Shown in pieces: positions 35,162 to 44,843 of a stretch of 50,559 bases of DNA. Numbering within the stretch: position 1 is the first letter of the stretch; the number at the start of each line of letters is the position of its first letter. The translations under genes and the position numbers were made by a program. The notes below the pieces were generated by a model. The model was not told the origin of the DNA. It saw only the letters and a program-made list of their open reading frames with translations, and ran no database searches. Origin of the DNA: Ignavibacteriaceae bacterium (GTDB lineage: Bacteria; Bacteroidota; Ignavibacteria; Ignavibacteriales; Ignavibacteriaceae); NCBI GenBank assembly GCA_014860115.1, contig JACZKK010000149.1, positions 1-50,559 of the forward strand, given 5' to 3'.

Positions 35162-35962
35162 CTATTTCTTCCTGACTATCCAAACATCCTGAGGAATATA
35201 ACTTCCTTCAGGCGCTCTGGTAACGTGTTCCAGTATTTCGACATCCGAAAAAAGTTTTCGCATAAATTCAGTCGGCTGATATGCTGCAAATGTTCTGTGT
35301 CCTTCTTTAACATTTCCTCTGACTACTAATTTTCCTGCTTCAAATAACTTCAATTCTTCATCAGTCAATTTGGGTTTACAATTATCGCCGTGTGTAGTCA
35401 GGAAAATAATTCCATTTGGTTTGCAGACTCCTTTCAATTCATTCATCCAGGCATAATGCATGTCTTCAGACAAGTGTGTGAATACAGAAGTTGCATAAAT
35501 GATATCAAAAAAGTCATTTATAAATTCTAGCGGCGGCTGCAGGTTATTCTTTAAAAATTTAATTCCAGGAATATTATTTTGACACCACTCAATCGTCTTA
35601 TGATTATAATCAGAGCCATAAATCTCACAGCTTCTATCTAATAAATTTGGTAAATGACGAATAATTCTTGCAGGTCCGCAGCCCCATTCTAAAATCTTAA
35701 CATTTTTTAATTCAATGTGCTTTTCAAAATAACTGATTAGCCATTTAGCAGTGTCAAGACTATCATTATAATAATTATCATAATTCATCTGGAAAGATTC
35801 ATAAATCATATAATCAGGAGGAAGAACAACATCGGGATTATTTATTTTGAATGATCTGTTGCTGGATCGATTTTTCATTTTCTCATAGACGAAATGTAGA
35901 TGATCGCTTAACTGCATCAGTCTGAGTTTTCTGAGCAGAGTTGTTATCCGGCTTTTATTCAT
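35162..35962 (-). CDS. SAM-dependent methyltransferase
   Basis: The 266-residue protein has a basic N-terminal 60 residues and then a class I methyltransferase domain: ILEWGCGPARIIRHLP (about 94-109), an acidic strand end GSDYNHKTIEWC, and FDIIYATSVFTHLSEDMHYAWMNEL (about 155-179), followed by GIIFLTTHGD. The VFTHL motif is common in glycan- or sugar-modifying methyltransferases. Convergent with the upstream PLP enzyme gene with a four-base gap. Substrate unknown. Confidence 0.85.
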   Translation of the reverse strand: MNKSRITTLLRKLRLMQLSDHLHFVYEKMKNRSSNRSFKINNPDVVLPPDYMIYESFQMNYDNYYNDSLDTAKWLISYFEKHIELKNVKILEWGCGPARIIRHLPNLLDRSCEIYGSDYNHKTIEWCQNNIPGIKFLKNNLQPPLEFINDFFDIIYATSVFTHLSEDMHYAWMNELKGVCKPNGIIFLTTHGDNCKPKLTDEELKLFEAGKLVVRGNVKEGHRTFAAYQPTEFMRKLFSDVEILEHVTRAPEGSYIPQDVWIVRKK

Positions 35963-36103
35963 TCCTTAAAAATGTGTAATTAGGTTATTAGAAAATTTGT
36001 TATTGTAAAAATAATTAAAACATCACTGAATACTGGACGTGCAGGAATTTAATAATCATTAATAGGCCAATATGAATTACACTGTATTCACAATCATTTT
36101 TCA

Positions 36104-36111
36104 TAAATTTG
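36104..36111 (+). promoter_or_regulatory. TAnnTTTG promoter box
   Basis: TAAATTTG lies 30 bases before the ATG at 36142. The upstream element is weak (ACTGTA). Confidence 0.4.
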
Positions 36112-36141
36112 ACTAAGAATTTATTTCACTTTCAATAACTA

Positions 36142-36969
36142 ATGAAATTTAAAACAATATTACTTCTGATACTGATATTTATATCATCTGAAAAACTTTT
36201 CAGTCAAACCGATTCTATCGAAGTATATCTTATTGATGCATACTGCACCAGGGAAATTCCGTATATCTTCAAACTCTCTTTTTACACGAGCGATGCCTGC
36301 AAATCAAAAGTAATTTTGGAAGATAAATATGAATTTGGCGTTTCATATGAACCGACCGATCTTCACAAAACTGATATTGCTTTAAGCAACCTTTCCTTCA
36401 AGGACAACATAGTAAATTTTGTAATCATTACAGAAACCGATTCTGGTGTTATAAACAAAAGTGAAACTTTTGATTTTGATTTGCCATTCGAACCGCAAAT
36501 AAAAGAAGGTTCCGACTGGATCACTTTGTGTTTATTTGGATCATCAATATTTCTTATTCCATATCCAAGCTTTGCAGCGGAATCACAACAAAATTTTTTC
36601 AGCTTAACAAAGGAAATACCCATTATATCATTCCGTTCAAGAAGTCTTAATTATCCATCGGGTTATTTATCGTTTGAATATTCTTATATCTTTAATGCAG
36701 AGGATCCGGGTTATTTACGTGCAGGTTATAAAAGAATTTTTGAAATACCTGGTCTGGAGTATCTTTCACCGGGAATATCTTTGTATACGAATTTCAATAA
36801 AAATCTGGGATTAAGCCCGGAATTTTCAATTGGTTTATTTACAATAAAAGATACCTTTACAATGTATATACGATGCAGAAGCAATTTTACGTTCCATGCT
36901 TCAGGAACAAATTTTCAGGAAATCTATATTGGATTTTACTCCGGGCTTTTCTCTCTTTATCTCGATTAG
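36142..36969 (+). CDS. Unrecognised exported protein upstream of the TonB receptor
   Basis: The 275-residue protein has a signal peptide (1 to about 22, LFSQ). The first 130 residues look like a beta-sandwich (VYLIDAYCTREIPYIFKLSFY, with two cysteines). A hydrophobic stretch follows at about 128-145. The second half is barrel-like, with alternating aromatic strands (YLSFEYSYIF, YLRAGYKRIF, FSIGLFTIKDTFTMYIRC). It ends GFYSGLFSLYLD. Placed 78 bases before a TonB-dependent receptor, it may serve the same uptake system. No family recognised. Confidence 0.65.
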   Translation: MKFKTILLLILIFISSEKLFSQTDSIEVYLIDAYCTREIPYIFKLSFYTSDACKSKVILEDKYEFGVSYEPTDLHKTDIALSNLSFKDNIVNFVIITETDSGVINKSETFDFDLPFEPQIKEGSDWITLCLFGSSIFLIPYPSFAAESQQNFFSLTKEIPIISFRSRSLNYPSGYLSFEYSYIFNAEDPGYLRAGYKRIFEIPGLEYLSPGISLYTNFNKNLGLSPEFSIGLFTIKDTFTMYIRCRSNFTFHASGTNFQEIYIGFYSGLFSLYLD

Positions 36970-37047
36970 AAAAATTTCCAATCCGGAATCATTTATCACT
37001 TTTTTTTGTTATAGATAATTAATAATAGAATCATTAATTATCAGACG

Positions 37048-39573
37048 TTGAAAACACTTATTTACATATCTCTAATTCTTTTTACAAGTTTTTCCTACGC
37101 GCAGACAGGGAAACTTAAAGGAAAAGTTACAGATGGAACCTCAGCCATACCATCTGTTAATATTATTATTCTTGATACGAATTTTGGAACAGCTAGTAAG
37201 CTTAACGGAACCTACGAGATTACTGGTATTCCAGCGGGAAATTATGAAGTGAGGTTTAGTGTAATAGGTTTTGATTCGAATACATTTGATATACAGATTG
37301 AGGCAAATAAGATTACTGAATTGAATGTTGAACTGCAGAGCAAAGCAATTGAATTGCAAAGTGTTGAAGTAACAGATTTTCAGGTGCAGGATCAGAGAGA
37401 TACGCGGACGAGTCTTATTGATTTAAATCCGAGAGATGCTAAAACTCTTCCCGGTGCAGCAGAGGATGTTTTTAGAACGCTTCAATCACTTCCGGGCGTA
37501 CTTGCGCCGAATGATTTTTCATCTCAGCTTGTAGTCAGAGGCAGTGGACCAGATCAGAATCTAATCATTCTTGATGATGTGGAGGTCTTCAATCCATATA
37601 GACTTTATGGAGTTGTCAGTATGTTCAACCCTGATGCAGTTGATAATGTTAATTTGATTTCAGGCGGTTTTCCAGCAAAATATGGAGACAGGCTTTCAGC
37701 AGTTCTTGATGTTACAAATAAAGAAGGCACAACAACAAAGGCACTTGCTGGCAATGTTAACATTTCAATTGTTGATGCTAATTTAGTTCTGGAAGGGAAG
37801 AATCCATTTAATCTAAGAGGAAGCTGGCTTTTCAACACACGACGAACTTATTATGATCTCATTATTGAACCATTTGTAAAAAGTGCCGGATTGGTCGATG
37901 ATAATACAACCTTCCCGAATTTTTATGACTTGCAGGGGAAACTAGTTATCGGACCTTACGATGGTCATAAATTTTTGTTTAACGGGATTCTATCAAGGGA
38001 TGCCGTAAATGTTGTCAGCGGAGATGAGAGAGAAACGCCTGATAGCGTTGGAGTATTCAACGTGACGAATAATGATTTACTTTCTGCAGCATGGCATTTT
38101 GCACCGAATCAAAACACACTAAACAAAGTTGTTGTTTCATTTTATAGAAATAACGGCACAACAGATTTTGACTCTCAGATTCTCGATCCTTCACTTAACC
38201 GCGGTAATTTTGAAAATACTATTCCCGATACATTAGCACCATACCTGCTGCGGTTTTCTTTTGGCGGAGATTTTATTTACGAAAAATATTCCATAGATGA
38301 TAAATTCACCTATATACTTAAGGATCATATTATTGAAGCTGGCGTTGGCGCGGATTTTATGAAGACAACAATCGATTTCACTTTTGAGCTTGATGAACAG
38401 CTTCAGGCAGTTCTGAATTCTAATCCTCAATTCAGGTCTGCTCTTGACGATATTAAAGATGTGCAGAACTTTAATCGATATCGTGCATATCTTCAAGATA
38501 ATTTTCGTATGACAGAGCAGTTGACTTTTCAGCCAAGTTTGAGATTTGACTACTATAACATACTCGAAAAAGCTTATTTAGCTCCGCGTCTTTCATTATC
38601 TTATGCATTCGATGAGCTTACAACTTTACGAGCGGTTTGGGGATTGTATTATCAATCTCCGGGCTATGAAAAGCAACGAGACCAGGGAATACTTTACGAT
38701 CTTTCAGATCAGTACACTCAAACTCTGGTTGCAGAGAAAGCAACTCACTATGTTCTGGGAATTGAAAGATGGTTATCAGGTGAGTGGAGTGCAAGAGTTG
38801 AAGGTTATTACAAAGATTTTGATAATCTCTACAGACCTCAAAAACTACAGGGTGGCCGATTTTATACTGAACCAATCCCCGGAAAAGATCCAAGATATTC
38901 CTCCGGCTGGACATTGCCTGCAACTTTTGACGGTGATTCTTTAACTCAGATTCCAATTAATGGTTCATTTGGTGAAGCATACGGATTTGAATTTTTCCTT
39001 TCTAAAAGAAACACTTTTTACGAAAGTAGATTTTCCGGCTGGGTTTCTTATGCACTTGCTTATGCAAACAGGTATGAAAATGGCATAAAGTATCCTTTTA
39101 ATTTTGATCAGCGACATACAGTTAATGTTGTTTTGAACTATCAGCTAAACTCATGGCTTGAGTTTGGGATTAGATGGCAGTATGGTTCTGGTTTCCCTAT
39201 AAGTCAGCCGGCTGGTGTTAAACCAAGAATCATTCTTGAAGATCAGGATCTTGATGGAACGCCTGAAACACCGGTAGTCGCTACAAGAAATCTCGGCAAC
39301 GGTAGTGATAACCCTGTAATTTTTGATGTTGATTTTGATGAAAGAAAACTAAACTCACGTAAGCCAATTTACCACCGACTTGATTTTCGCATAAATGCTT
39401 TTGCTGATTGGTGGAATCTTGATTGGACAATTTATCTCGATGTAATTAATATTTATAACCGATCAAATGTAATCGGGTATGATTATTATGTTGAAGATAA
39501 TCTCACACTTGGAAGAGAAACCACTACTATGCTTCCTATAATTCCTACGCTCGGTTTTAGTGTAAGGTTTTAA
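37048..39573 (+). CDS. TonB-dependent outer-membrane receptor with N-terminal carboxypeptidase-like domain
   Basis: The 841-residue protein has a signal peptide (1 to about 19, YAQ). A CarboxypepD_reg-like beta-sandwich (20 to about 110: GKLKGKVTDGTSAIPSVNIIILDTNFG..., YEVRFSVIGFD) follows. Next is a plug domain (about 125-230: GAAEDVFRTLQSLPGV, LVVRGSGPDQNLIILDDVEVFNP, GGFPAKYGDRLSAVLDV) and a 22-strand barrel to the end, terminating in LGFSVRF with a final Phe. It would import a ligand through TonB, or act in export as in SusC-like systems, though no SusD partner is present. TTG start; no strong ribosome binding site. Confidence 0.92.
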   Translation: MKTLIYISLILFTSFSYAQTGKLKGKVTDGTSAIPSVNIIILDTNFGTASKLNGTYEITGIPAGNYEVRFSVIGFDSNTFDIQIEANKITELNVELQSKAIELQSVEVTDFQVQDQRDTRTSLIDLNPRDAKTLPGAAEDVFRTLQSLPGVLAPNDFSSQLVVRGSGPDQNLIILDDVEVFNPYRLYGVVSMFNPDAVDNVNLISGGFPAKYGDRLSAVLDVTNKEGTTTKALAGNVNISIVDANLVLEGKNPFNLRGSWLFNTRRTYYDLIIEPFVKSAGLVDDNTTFPNFYDLQGKLVIGPYDGHKFLFNGILSRDAVNVVSGDERETPDSVGVFNVTNNDLLSAAWHFAPNQNTLNKVVVSFYRNNGTTDFDSQILDPSLNRGNFENTIPDTLAPYLLRFSFGGDFIYEKYSIDDKFTYILKDHIIEAGVGADFMKTTIDFTFELDEQLQAVLNSNPQFRSALDDIKDVQNFNRYRAYLQDNFRMTEQLTFQPSLRFDYYNILEKAYLAPRLSLSYAFDELTTLRAVWGLYYQSPGYEKQRDQGILYDLSDQYTQTLVAEKATHYVLGIERWLSGEWSARVEGYYKDFDNLYRPQKLQGGRFYTEPIPGKDPRYSSGWTLPATFDGDSLTQIPINGSFGEAYGFEFFLSKRNTFYESRFSGWVSYALAYANRYENGIKYPFNFDQRHTVNVVLNYQLNSWLEFGIRWQYGSGFPISQPAGVKPRIILEDQDLDGTPETPVVATRNLGNGSDNPVIFDVDFDERKLNSRKPIYHRLDFRINAFADWWNLDWTIYLDVINIYNRSNVIGYDYYVEDNLTLGRETTTMLPIIPTLGFSVRF

Positions 39574-39597
39574 TTATTATTTTTCCACATAATAATT
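39572..39597 (+). terminator. AT-rich hairpin after the receptor gene
   Basis: AATTATTAT (39572-39580), loop of eight, ATAATAATT (39589-39597): a perfect but AT-only stem ending at a short T stretch. A weak terminator at best. Confidence 0.35.
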
Positions 39598-39624
39598 TTC
39601 AAAAATTTCTCTCATTCATCCTCA

Positions 39625-40464
39625 ATGAAAAAATCAATATTACTCTGGTTAATTGCCTTTGTGCTTACTGTTTTTACGGCAATATATCAAAGGATGACTG
39701 GTCCAACTTATCCTATAAGCGGTGAAACGAATATATATGGTGACTTGGTTGAGTATAAGCTCGATAGAACTCACGGAGGCGACGGTGATCATCCAATTGC
39801 AATCAGAATGGAAGATAAATCATTTAATGGATTGCTTGTCTGGAAAAGATATAAAACAAATGATGACTGGACAAAAGTTGAAATGGTCAGACAGGATGGT
39901 AAATTAGTTGCACACCTGCCTCATCAACCGCCTGCTGGAAAACTCGTTTATCACGTCGTACTTCAGAAAGGAAATAAAGTGGTTACGCTTCCGGAAAACA
40001 GAGAAGTCATCATCAGGTTTAAGGGAGATGTGCCAATTTACTTTTTGATTCCTCACATCATTTTTATTTTTGGAGCGATGCTGCTTTCAGCAAGAACAGG
40101 ACTGGAATATTTCAATGATGGAAAAAAGTTTAAATCATTAACTATTCTGACTTTTATTTTTGTAATTATCGGTGGCTTTATTTTCGGACCTATTGTGCAG
40201 AAATATGCATTCGGTGCTTTTTGGACGGGTTTTCCTTTCGGGCACGATTTGACAGACAATAAAATACTTATTGGGTTCATCGGCTGGCTGCTTGCATTAA
40301 TTGCGGTCTATAAATTCAAAAATCCGAAGCGTTGGATAGTGTTTGCATCTATTTTGATGTTTATAATATTTTTAATACCACATAGTCTGCTTGGATCCGA
40401 ACTAGATTATAATGAAATTGATAGCAAAACGAATTCTGAAATAAAATCAAATACAATAGAATAA
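39625..40464 (+). CDS. Conserved-looking membrane protein of unknown function
   Basis: The 279-residue protein has one helix at the N-terminus (about 4-22), then an outside domain of about 100 residues (YPISGETNIYGDLVEYKLDRTHGGDG..., VWKRYKTNDDWTKVEM, HLPHQPPAGKLVYHVVL) that looks like a small beta-sandwich. About five helices follow from 128 to 270, with conserved-looking motifs SARTGLEYF and FGPIVQKYAFGAFWTGFPFGHDLTDNK. The design is an envelope sensor or anchor joined to a membrane bundle. It directly abuts xseA: the TTG start of xseA follows its stop codon. No known family recognised. Confidence 0.7.
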   Translation: MKKSILLWLIAFVLTVFTAIYQRMTGPTYPISGETNIYGDLVEYKLDRTHGGDGDHPIAIRMEDKSFNGLLVWKRYKTNDDWTKVEMVRQDGKLVAHLPHQPPAGKLVYHVVLQKGNKVVTLPENREVIIRFKGDVPIYFLIPHIIFIFGAMLLSARTGLEYFNDGKKFKSLTILTFIFVIIGGFIFGPIVQKYAFGAFWTGFPFGHDLTDNKILIGFIGWLLALIAVYKFKNPKRWIVFASILMFIIFLIPHSLLGSELDYNEIDSKTNSEIKSNTIE

Positions 40465-41646
40465 TTGGCAAATGAAATTCAAATATTAACAGTTTCTGAA
40501 CTAACAAAAGAAATCCGAAGAACACTTGAAGAAACTTTTGAGCAGATTTCCGTTATTGGAGAAATTTCAAACTTCAAATCTCATGTTTCTGGTCATTGGT
40601 ATTTTAGTTTGAAGGATGCTGATGCAGTAATAAACTGCACGATGTGGAAAGGTTTTAACAAGTATGTTTTCTTCACTCCGCAAGACGGAATGAAAATTAT
40701 TGTGAACGGCAAGCTTACAGTTTATTCTCCAAGAGGAAGCTATCAACTTGATATCCGTTCGATAAAGCCTGCCGGACTCGGAGAATTACAGGAAGCATTC
40801 GAAAAACTAAAAAAGAAACTTGAAGCCGAAGGTTTATTTGATGAGAGGTTCAAAAAACCAATTCCTGTATTTCCTAAGAAGATCGGAGTAGTTACTGCAA
40901 TAGATGGCGCAGCTTTTAAAGATTTGGTAAGTGTCGCAAAAAGAAGATTTCCATTGGTTGAAATTGTAATCGCACCGGCAAGAGTTCAGGGAAGCGGCGC
41001 TGCTGAATCTATTGTTAATAGTGTCAAGCTTTTGAACGAATATACTGGAATAGATGTTATAATTATCGCTCGTGGCGGCGGTTCTATTGAGGATCTCTGG
41101 GCATTCAATGAGGAAATTGTTGCAAGGGCAATTTTTAAGTCTAAGATCCCAGTCATTTCTGGAGTCGGACACGAGGTTGATTTTACAATAGCAGATTATG
41201 TTGCTGATCTTCGTGCGCCAACACCTTCAGTATCAATGGAAATTGCAACTCCTGACATTATCGATATAGAGAATTTCATTGAAGAATTTATTTCAATGTC
41301 ATCAGCAAATATTGAAGAGATAATAGAAGCCAGGATTCAAGATGTTAACTCATTTAGCAGGTCGTATGGTTTTAAGCTTCCAATGGATATGCTGAACCGG
41401 AAAACCCAGCAAGTTGATATGAGTATTGGCAGAGTTCTTCAAAGCATAGAAAAATTTTCGATGATATATGATAAAAGAATATCGCTTCTTGCAAAATCTC
41501 TCGATGCATTTGATATTCAGAGGATTTTGAAGAGGGGCTTTGTTTTAGTGAGGCAGAACTCTAAATTTGTTACAAGGGCTGTGGATTTTAATAAAGAAAA
41601 AAATGCACGGCTTAAGTTTTATGATGGGGAAGTAACAACCCATTAA
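40465..41646 (+). CDS. xseA: Exodeoxyribonuclease VII large subunit
   Basis: The 393-residue catalytic subunit of ExoVII degrades single-stranded DNA from both ends. It shows the N-terminal OB-fold with VIGEISNFKSHVSGHWYFSLKD (about 31-52), the catalytic-domain start FPKKIGVVTAIDGAAFKD, and the conserved IARGGGSIEDLWAFNEE and SGVGHEVDFTIADYVADLRAPTPS (about 199-260). The C-terminal coiled coil is somewhat short. TTG start placed directly on the preceding stop; ten bases separate it from xseB. Confidence 0.97.
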   Translation: MANEIQILTVSELTKEIRRTLEETFEQISVIGEISNFKSHVSGHWYFSLKDADAVINCTMWKGFNKYVFFTPQDGMKIIVNGKLTVYSPRGSYQLDIRSIKPAGLGELQEAFEKLKKKLEAEGLFDERFKKPIPVFPKKIGVVTAIDGAAFKDLVSVAKRRFPLVEIVIAPARVQGSGAAESIVNSVKLLNEYTGIDVIIIARGGGSIEDLWAFNEEIVARAIFKSKIPVISGVGHEVDFTIADYVADLRAPTPSVSMEIATPDIIDIENFIEEFISMSSANIEEIIEARIQDVNSFSRSYGFKLPMDMLNRKTQQVDMSIGRVLQSIEKFSMIYDKRISLLAKSLDAFDIQRILKRGFVLVRQNSKFVTRAVDFNKEKNARLKFYDGEVTTH

Positions 41647-41655
41647 AGCAGTTTT

Positions 41656-41883
41656 ATGACAAAGAAAAAATCTAAAAGTAATTTTGAACAGGATTTATCC
41701 CGGCTTGAAGAAATCAGCCAAATTCTTGAAGCGGATAATGTGGAGCTTGAGGAAGCAATTTCACTTTTTGAGGAAGGAGTAAAACTTTCAAAATCCTGTT
41801 TGAAGACACTTAAAGAAGCCGAATTAAAGATTACCGAGCTAAAAAATGAGTTAGGAAAAATTTCACAAGTTGAAGAAGATTAA
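41656..41883 (+). CDS. xseB: Exodeoxyribonuclease VII small subunit
   Basis: The 75-residue all-helical partner of XseA has the family pattern FEQDLSRLEEISQILE, then LEEAISLFEEGVKLSKSCLKTLKEAELKI. Its length is typical. It lies between xseA and dxs with short gaps, which is the normal order in many bacteria. Confidence 0.96.
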   Translation: MTKKKSKSNFEQDLSRLEEISQILEADNVELEEAISLFEEGVKLSKSCLKTLKEAELKITELKNELGKISQVEED

Positions 41884-41915
41884 TTCAGTTACATTAGGGA
41901 GGATTATTTTATTTA

Positions 41916-43835
41916 ATGATTGATGAACAAAAATACCCCATTCTTTCCAGGGTAGATTACCCATCAGATATCCGTCAACTATCACTTCCGCAATTAAAGC
42001 AATTGTGCACAGATATCCGGGAGTATATGGTTGATACAATTTCTGAAATTGGCGGACACTTTGGTGGTGGACTTGGAACAGTTGAACTTACGGTTGCAAT
42101 TCACAAAGTATTCAATACTCCTCACGACCTTGTTGTTTGGGATACAGGTCATCAGGCATATCCGCATAAAATTCTTACAGGAAGAAAAGAAGCCCTTAAC
42201 AGAATAAGACAATATGGGGGAATAAGTGGATTTCTTAAACGGTCTGAAAGTGAGTACGATACTTTTGGTGCTGGCCATGCTTCAACCTCAGTTTCTGCTG
42301 CACTTGGTATGGCAACTGCAAAAAACATTACTAAAGTTGATAAAAAAGTTGTCGCTGTTATCGGTGATGGTGCAATGACGGGAGGAATGGCTTACGAAGC
42401 AATGAATAATTCGGGTGTTTTAAAGACTGATTTGATCGTTGTTTTGAATGATAACAATATGTCCATCGCTCCTAATGTCTGGCAGATTTCAAATTATTTT
42501 ACTGAAATGATTTCCCATCCTGATTACAATAAATTCAAAGGACAGATCTGGGACCTAACAGGTAAACTAGATCAATTTGGAGACCGGATGAGAAGAGTTG
42601 CAGTAAGACTTGAACAAGGTATCAAAGCTGTTATCACCCCGGGAATGCTTTTCGAAGCACTGGGCTTTAGATATTTCGGGCCTGTAAATGGACATAATTT
42701 GCATCAGACAATCAAAATATTTGAACAAGTTAAAGATCTCAAGGGACCGATTTTAATTCATGCATTAACTCAAAAGGGAAAAGGTTATAAGCCAGCTGAA
42801 AGCCATACTCAAAGATTACACGCTTCGACGCCTTTCGATAAATTAACTGGGCAAGCATACAAAAAATCAGGTGAGCCTGTTGCTTACACAAAAATATTCG
42901 GAAACTCTCTTGTTGAAATAATTGAGAAAAATCCGAAAGTCGTTGGAATCACTGCTGCTATGCCTGATGGAACCGGTCTCGATATTCTTAAAGAAAAAAT
43001 TCCACAAAATTATTATGATGTTGGTATAGCGGAAGAGCATGCTGTAACTTTCGCAGCCGGTCTTGCAACTCAGGGAATAATTCCTGTACTTGCAATTTAT
43101 TCAACATTCCTTCAGAGAGCCTTCGATCAGATAATACACGACGTTGCTTTACAGAAATTGCACGTTGTATTTATTTTGGACAGAGCTGGATTAGTCGGTG
43201 CCGATGGTCCAACCCATCACGGAACATTTGATCTTTCTTACTTAAGAATTATTCCCGGTATGGTAATAATGGCTCCGAAGGATGAAGCAGAACTGCGCAA
43301 TATGGTTTATACTGCAATTGAACACTGCGATGGTCCTGTTGCAGTGAGGTATCCTCGAGGCTCTGCACTTGGTGTGAAGATCGAACCCGGCTTCAATAAG
43401 ATTGAAATTGGGAAAGCAGAAAAGCTCACTGAGGGTGAAGATGTTGCAATACTTGCAGTTGGGTCAATGGTTCACTATGCAGAAAAAGCTGTTGCAATAT
43501 TGAGAGAAAACAATATTAGTAGCGAACTGATAAATATGCGTTTCATTAAACCTCTTGATACACAACTTCTTGATGAGATTGCATTGAAGCATGAAAAAGT
43601 AGTAACAATTGAAGAAAATAGTTTACCTGGCGGTTTTGGTTCGGCAGTTATTGAATATTTTAATGACAAAAATTATAAGAATGATATTTTACGTATTGGA
43701 ATCCCTGATGCGTTTATAGACCATGGAACACAAGCCGAACTTCACAAGCAAATCTCCATTGATCCTTCAGGAATAGTGTCTCAGATAACTACTTTTTTTA
43801 AGAGTACAAAATCGACTGAAAAGGTTACATACTGA
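41916..43835 (+). CDS. dxs: 1-Deoxy-D-xylulose-5-phosphate synthase
   Basis: The 639-residue TPP enzyme condenses pyruvate and glyceraldehyde 3-phosphate to DXP, the entry to the MEP isoprenoid pathway and a precursor of thiamine and of vitamin B6 (see pdxJ at 10145). It shows GGHFGGGLGTVELTVAIH (about 44-61), the TPP motif GDGAMTGGMAYEAMNN, the catalytic GIAEEHAVTFAAG (Glu about 374), and the transketolase C-terminal domain LPGGFGSAV. GGGAGG precedes the ATG. Its stop overlaps the start of the next gene (TGATG, 43833-43837). Confidence 0.98.
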   Translation: MIDEQKYPILSRVDYPSDIRQLSLPQLKQLCTDIREYMVDTISEIGGHFGGGLGTVELTVAIHKVFNTPHDLVVWDTGHQAYPHKILTGRKEALNRIRQYGGISGFLKRSESEYDTFGAGHASTSVSAALGMATAKNITKVDKKVVAVIGDGAMTGGMAYEAMNNSGVLKTDLIVVLNDNNMSIAPNVWQISNYFTEMISHPDYNKFKGQIWDLTGKLDQFGDRMRRVAVRLEQGIKAVITPGMLFEALGFRYFGPVNGHNLHQTIKIFEQVKDLKGPILIHALTQKGKGYKPAESHTQRLHASTPFDKLTGQAYKKSGEPVAYTKIFGNSLVEIIEKNPKVVGITAAMPDGTGLDILKEKIPQNYYDVGIAEEHAVTFAAGLATQGIIPVLAIYSTFLQRAFDQIIHDVALQKLHVVFILDRAGLVGADGPTHHGTFDLSYLRIIPGMVIMAPKDEAELRNMVYTAIEHCDGPVAVRYPRGSALGVKIEPGFNKIEIGKAEKLTEGEDVAILAVGSMVHYAEKAVAILRENNISSELINMRFIKPLDTQLLDEIALKHEKVVTIEENSLPGGFGSAVIEYFNDKNYKNDILRIGIPDAFIDHGTQAELHKQISIDPSGIVSQITTFFKSTKSTEKVTY

Positions 43836-44839
43836 TGGAAAAAACCAGGGTAGCAGTTATTGGACTAGGGAGTGTTTCCCAGCTTGTTCATTTGCCAAAT
43901 CTTGTTAAAATAAAAAATGCAGAGTTAACTGCACTCGCAGAAGTTAACAAAAGCAGATTAAATTCTGTTGCCGATAAATATGGAATAAAAAAACGATTTA
44001 GTGATTATAAGCAATTACTGAAGGATGATGAGATAGATGCAGTTATAATTGCAACTCCAACACACCTTCATAAACAAATGGCTATAGATTGTTTATCGGC
44101 TGGTAAAGATGTGCTTGTTGAAAAACCACTTGCACGAAACAGCAGCGATGGTACAGAAATTATGGAGTGTGCAGAGAAGCACAACAGAAAATTAATGGTT
44201 GGAATGAATCTCCGTTACCGACCGGATAGCATGTTGATTAGAAGTTTAATTGATGCTGGTGAAATTGGCAGTCCATTTTATATAAAGTGCGGTTGGATAA
44301 GAAAACAAAGCAGCTCGGAGAAATGGTTTAACAAAAGGGAAGAAGCCGGCGGTGGCGTAATTCTCGATCTAGGAGTTAATTTGATTGACCTTGCACTCTG
44401 GCTTGCAGATTATCCTAAAGTGATTTCAATTTCAACAAAAAATTATTGTCATAATTCAAAAAATCTTGAAGACACATCAATTAGTCTTATCAGGTGTGAA
44501 AATTCTGTTACCATAAATATTGAAGCAAGCTGGAATCTCGCTGAAGAAAAAGATACGTTTTATACCAATGTTTATGGAACAAAAGGCAGCATTGGCGCTA
44601 ATCCTTTTAAATTGATTAAAGTTCTTGATGATGAGCATATTGATCTTGGTTCAACTTTTGTCGAAACACCAGCTGAGGCATTTAAAAAATCATACTTAAA
44701 TGAACTGAAAAGTTTTATAGGTGCAATCAGAGGACTTAACCCTGTTTTTTCATCAGGCGAAGAAGCATTGCAGCTTCTGCAGATTGCTGAGGCAATGTAT
44801 AAATCAGCAGAAAAAGATCAGGAAATAAAAATCAATTAA
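43835..44839 (+). CDS. Gfo/Idh/MocA-family oxidoreductase
   Basis: The 334-residue NAD(P)-dependent sugar-type dehydrogenase has a Rossmann fold with VAVIGLGSVSQLVHLP, the nucleotide-binding AVIIATPTHLHKQMA and the catalytic EKPLA (about 97-101). The C-terminal domain begins FYIKCGWIRK and has GGGVILDLGVNLIDLALWL with the usual Asp/His-position residues (Asn in place of His). Its ATG shares one base with the dxs stop. The substrate is unknown, perhaps a UDP- or cyclic sugar. Confidence 0.93.
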   Translation: MEKTRVAVIGLGSVSQLVHLPNLVKIKNAELTALAEVNKSRLNSVADKYGIKKRFSDYKQLLKDDEIDAVIIATPTHLHKQMAIDCLSAGKDVLVEKPLARNSSDGTEIMECAEKHNRKLMVGMNLRYRPDSMLIRSLIDAGEIGSPFYIKCGWIRKQSSSEKWFNKREEAGGGVILDLGVNLIDLALWLADYPKVISISTKNYCHNSKNLEDTSISLIRCENSVTINIEASWNLAEEKDTFYTNVYGTKGSIGANPFKLIKVLDDEHIDLGSTFVETPAEAFKKSYLNELKSFIGAIRGLNPVFSSGEEALQLLQIAEAMYKSAEKDQEIKIN

Positions 44840-44843
44840 TTGA

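Noticed and set aside
37141-38956. Several long antisense frames within the TonB receptor gene
   Set aside because: The receptor has continuous domain similarity throughout and the antisense frames show no recognisable protein.
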